This document shows positions 5,274 to 7,916 of a stretch of 7,916 nt of DNA, one piece after another. Every line of letters begins with the position of its first letter. Within the stretch, counting starts at the first letter, position 1. The notes beneath the pieces were generated by a model that did not search any database, was not told where the DNA came from, and saw only the letters and a program-made list of their open reading frames with translations. The DNA is from Oceanococcus sp041619315 (lineage in GTDB: Bacteria; Pseudomonadota; Gammaproteobacteria; Nevskiales; Oceanococcaceae): NCBI GenBank assembly GCA_041619315.1, contig JBFKEC010000154.1, positions 1-7,916 of the forward strand. The letters are read 5' to 3'. Both the position numbers and the translations under genes were made by a program.

Positions 5274-6989
5274 CTGGCGCTGTATGCGCCGCTTGAACCA
5301 CCAGCGCCCGATGGCACCGACCGGCCGCTCCTTGCCATCCATAGCAAAGGCCAGCTGATCGGGATTGTGCAGCAGCCAGGCAAGCTGATCACGCTGCCCT
5401 TCGCGTGCCGTCCACAGCAACCGGTCTCCATGCTCAAGCACCAGTTCGTCATCTGGCAGCAGGGTTTGTTCGCCATGGCGGATGTGCATCAGAGCAATCC
5501 GCGGCAACTTTCGATCACGCCGTTTCGACTCCTGGCGCAAGTGACCAAGCCGTATCTCGGCGCCTCCCTCCAAAAGCGCAGCGGCGCCCGGCGCATCCTG
5601 ACGGTTAAGGCGTGTCATCCAGGTTTGCGGTGTCAGCCCGCCGGTGGCCTGGCGAATGCGTTCCAATAAAGCCAAAGCCCAGGCTTCATCCTGACGTCGC
5701 GCTTCGGCCAGAAACGCGGCCAGATTGTGCACGGTGATCAGCGACAGTACCTGCCAGACCGTGACACGGCTCGGCTCCATAACCAGATCCAGCTTGGCAG
5801 CGCGAAAAATATCGTCATCATCACGCTTGTTCTGGCGTGCAATCCGGAACAAACGTGGATTGATTTGCTGAGCGGTCATGACCATGGACAGGTTGTTGGC
5901 ATCATCATCCGTGCCCGCAACAACCCCGGCAGCACTCTCGATACCCGCCTCGTGCAGTGGTTCCGGGTCGGTTGCACTGCCCACCACCAGTCGCTCGGGC
6001 AAATGCCCGCGCATGGCCTCAATCCGACTGCGATCCGATTCAATAACCGAGATATCAATACCCTCGGCATTCAGATAACGCGCCATGGCCTCGCCAAAGC
6101 GCCCGTAGCCACAGATCACCCAGTGGCCACGTGGCGGGCACACGCTGGCATCCAGCGGGTTACCCGGCAGGCTGACCAGCCAGCGGTGCAGCAGATGGAT
6201 GCTGGGTGCGCGCACGGCCAGCCCGGTGTGCTCGGCAAAACTCTCGAACGGATTGATGATGACATCGGTGTCAAAAGATTCGAGGTTGTTGGCGGCCTCG
6301 CGCGCGGCCACTCTGGCAATCACCTGCAACTCGGGCCGGAGTAGCTTGCTGGTCACGGAAATCTTGACGTTGGCCCGATCCGAGCCGGTCAGGGCCAAGA
6401 CCCCGACACAATGTGGCAAACGTAAACCGGCCTCGCGCAGATGCTTGGTCACCGATGCATCCCCGCACATGCACGGCACATCCAGCGCCAGTTCAGCCAG
6501 GTGCAGATCGGCGACATGCTCCGGATCACGCTCGATCACCACGCAGCGAATCTGCCGGTTACCCAGAGAGCGGACCAGACGGCTGCCGGTTTCACCATAG
6601 CCGCACACGATATAAAACGGTTCGCGTATGGCTCTGACCGCGCGAATAAAGCGCGCTTCGCTCATGGCCCGAGTGAAGGCCGGATCCTGAACCAGAGCGA
6701 AAATCTTACCGATGGCGAACAGCCAACTGATCACGGTGAGATAAACCGTAAACACCACCCACATGCGCTGCGCCGGCATCAAGGCATAGGGAATCTCGCC
6801 GAAGCCAATAGTCGGTCCGGTGAAGCTGACAAAATAAAAGGCATGGAAGAAGTCGTAGTGCCAGACCTGCCCCTGATCATCACGTCCGGGAATCAGCACC
6901 AAACCACCGATCGAAATGGCATACGCCACGATCAGCAAAATCAGCGGCATGCGCATCTGCCGCAGGAACATGAAAATGACTTTTTCCAT
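5265..6989 (-). CDS. Two-TM potassium channel with tandem RCK (TrkA-N) domains
   Basis: A 574-residue inner-membrane ion channel. TM1 is about 14-34, the pore helix about 48-58, the selectivity filter TIGFGE at 60-65, and TM2 about 77-100. RCK1 starts at about 124 with a Rossmann GYGETG at 130-135 and an acidic Glu at 153 after the second strand. RCK2 starts at about 289 with GYGRFG at 294-299 and Glu317. A TrkA-C-like region lies at about 490-530 (LPDDELVLEHGDRLLW). Two RCK domains in one chain resemble GsuK-type channels rather than MthK, which has one. Such channels conduct K+ and are gated by nucleotides or divalent ions bound to the RCK ring; the ligand here is unknown. The filter has Phe in place of the usual Tyr, and Glu for Asp. 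The ATG at 6987 lies 33 bases after the upstream small membrane gene. The stop overlaps the mreB-like 3' end by 9 bases, convergently. Confidence 0.92.
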   Translation of the reverse strand: MEKVIFMFLRQMRMPLILLIVAYAISIGGLVLIPGRDDQGQVWHYDFFHAFYFVSFTGPTIGFGEIPYALMPAQRMWVVFTVYLTVISWLFAIGKIFALVQDPAFTRAMSEARFIRAVRAIREPFYIVCGYGETGSRLVRSLGNRQIRCVVIERDPEHVADLHLAELALDVPCMCGDASVTKHLREAGLRLPHCVGVLALTGSDRANVKISVTSKLLRPELQVIARVAAREAANNLESFDTDVIINPFESFAEHTGLAVRAPSIHLLHRWLVSLPGNPLDASVCPPRGHWVICGYGRFGEAMARYLNAEGIDISVIESDRSRIEAMRGHLPERLVVGSATDPEPLHEAGIESAAGVVAGTDDDANNLSMVMTAQQINPRLFRIARQNKRDDDDIFRAAKLDLVMEPSRVTVWQVLSLITVHNLAAFLAEARRQDEAWALALLERIRQATGGLTPQTWMTRLNRQDAPGAAALLEGGAEIRLGHLRQESKRRDRKLPRIALMHIRHGEQTLLPDDELVLEHGDRLLWTAREGQRDQLAWLLHNPDQLAFAMDGKERPVGAIGRWWFKRRIQRQSA

Positions 6990-7022
6990 GTCTTAGCTTT
7001 AGGTTATCGAGCAGGCTGCGGG

Positions 7023-7406
7023 TTAGCGCCGCAAGGTCAGCGTTTCCACCACCAACAGCACAACCGACGCAAGATTGGCCACCAGTGCACCTCCGGCCAG
7101 AGAAACCACGCTGGCAACCACCTCGGGGGATTCGCCCGCGGCGTAGAGCTGACTGGAAACACCCCACACCACCGCCGCCGCAATCAGATGCAGGTCAGCA
7201 ACCAGTGACGAGGCCAGCAGTACCGCGCCCAGATGCGAGCGGTCACCAAACTTGAGCACGGTGGCCACCAGACTGACCACCAGCGCGGCGAACAGCTCAA
7301 ACACATGGTGATGTTCGGGATTTTCCATATCTCCCATGACAAAACCGAAATTCAGCGTCAGTGCCAGCAAGACAAAAAAGCCGAACAGCACTTTTTCCAT
7401 GTTCAT
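7023..7406 (-). CDS. Small four-helix inner-membrane protein (DUF6394-like), upstream of the K+ channel
   Basis: A 127-residue very hydrophobic protein with four likely membrane segments at about 6-24, 34-53, 59-82 and 97-121. Conserved-looking soluble pieces are GDMENPEHHH (25-34), with a His cluster, and KFGDRSHLG (52-60). From memory this matches a small uncharacterised family of Gammaproteobacteria (DUF6394); I could not confirm it. The gene ends 33 bases before the K+ channel start on the same strand, so the two are probably co-transcribed, which suggests an accessory subunit or a related role in ion homeostasis; this is inference. GGAG lies 11 bases before the first ATG; a second ATG two codons on (7398-7400) would give MEKVLF, echoing the MEKVIF start of the channel. 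Confidence 0.82.
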   Translation of the reverse strand: MNMEKVLFGFFVLLALTLNFGFVMGDMENPEHHHVFELFAALVVSLVATVLKFGDRSHLGAVLLASSLVADLHLIAAAVVWGVSSQLYAAGESPEVVASVVSLAGGALVANLASVVLLVVETLTLRR

Positions 7407-7518
7407 GAGCGGTCAGTCTCCGGTTTGATAGCCCCTGCGCCGGATACTGAGGCGTGCAGCGGGTGCGTGCAAGTCGGCACCACAGTGTAGGATTCAGGAA
7501 CTCACCGTGGAGCCACTC

Positions 7519-7916
7519 ATGCGATCCAAAATTCAGGCTGTCTGTGCACTGCTTCTGATCTGTACGTCCATTCAAGCGCGCGAAGAGCTCACAACGCTAC
7601 GCGGCGAAGCCTATGACCTGAATGGCGAAACACTGCTGTATACCGAGCACCACCAGTTCGAGTATGCCGACGGCAAGCCGACCACCTCGCAGGTGGAGTA
7701 CCGCACCCCACAAGGAGAGGTATTCGGTCGCAAAACGCTGGACTTCAGCCGCAGTCTGACCGTCCCTAGCTACGAGACGCGCCTGCACGACGGCCAATAC
7801 ATCGAAGGCCTGCGCTACAGCGAAGACGCGGTGGTGATCTATCGCAGTGATGACGCTGGCCAGAGCATGGATGAAAAGACTTTGAAGCTGGATGATCGCA
7901 GTGCCGCCGATGCCGG
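7519..7916 (+). CDS. Exported protein of unknown function (3' end outside window)
   Basis: The first 132 residues of a protein that runs off the right edge. It begins with a signal peptide: MRSK, a hydrophobic core AVCALLLICTSI, and a likely signal peptidase I site after IQA (residue 20); the cysteines do not form a lipobox. The mature part is polar and beta-rich (LRGEAYDLNGETLLYTEHH, residues 27-45), and I do not recognise the family. The ATG at 7519 has an ideal GGAG (7509-7512) six bases upstream. An in-frame GTG at 7507 with AGGA seven bases before it is possible but would only add four residues ahead of the signal peptide. The gene is divergent from the small membrane protein gene, with a 112-base gap in which I see no convincing promoter. 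Confidence 0.82.
   Translation, partial: MRSKIQAVCALLLICTSIQAREELTTLRGEAYDLNGETLLYTEHHQFEYADGKPTTSQVEYRTPQGEVFGRKTLDFSRSLTVPSYETRLHDGQYIEGLRYSEDAVVIYRSDDAGQSMDEKTLKLDDRSAADA

Noticed and set aside
5727..6344. A 205-codon plus-strand open frame
   Set aside because: Shadow of the RCK region of the channel gene; no domain and no ribosome-binding site of note.
6441..7208. A 255-codon open frame on the plus strand
   Set aside because: It is antisense to the K+ channel and the small membrane protein. Its His/Gln/Asn/Arg-rich composition is what complementing hydrophobic codons yields, and it crosses two well-supported genes.

Overview
The window looks like a GC-rich (by eye, upper 50s percent; not computed) gammaproteobacterial chromosome segment. 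Evidence: a ZapE and a CbpA that follow the E. coli proteins closely, a GlyGly-CTERM-type sorting tail, and an MreB-family protein with proteobacterial motifs. I cannot name the genus. I see no rRNA, tRNA, CRISPR array, insertion sequence or phage gene. Coding density is very high and the only sizeable non-coding gap is 2970-3173. Both end genes run off the window.

Left block (1-2005, plus strand): the C-terminal part of a secreted or surface protein with a GlyGly-CTERM-like tail, then the AFG1-type ATPase zapE, then a small free-standing histidine phosphotransfer (Hpt) protein. Each junction is a 4-base ATGA overlap, so the three genes look like one translationally coupled transcript. Facing it is a minus-strand LuxR-type (non-AHL) regulator at 2019-2969.

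Middle block (2970-5273): a divergent control region separates the regulator from a CbpA-type J-domain co-chaperone. It holds a perfect inverted repeat (8-base arms, 5-base spacer) that carries a TGGACA hexamer on each strand, and a good match to a sigma-32 heat-shock promoter ahead of cbpA. The usual cbpM partner is absent. Instead, an MreB/actin-family protein with an unusual N-terminal extension follows 93 bases later, away from any mreCD genes.

Right block (5265-7916): on the minus strand, a small four-helix membrane protein and a two-TM, dual-RCK potassium channel form a likely two-gene operon. The channel's stop codon overlaps the end of the mreB-like gene. Divergent from this operon is the start of an exported protein of unknown function.

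The most noteworthy items are the regulator/cbpA intergenic region, the orphan MreB paralogue beside a J-protein, the ZapE-Hpt coupling, and the small membrane protein paired with the potassium channel. No wholly new multi-gene system is evident; the novelty is in linkage and regulation.
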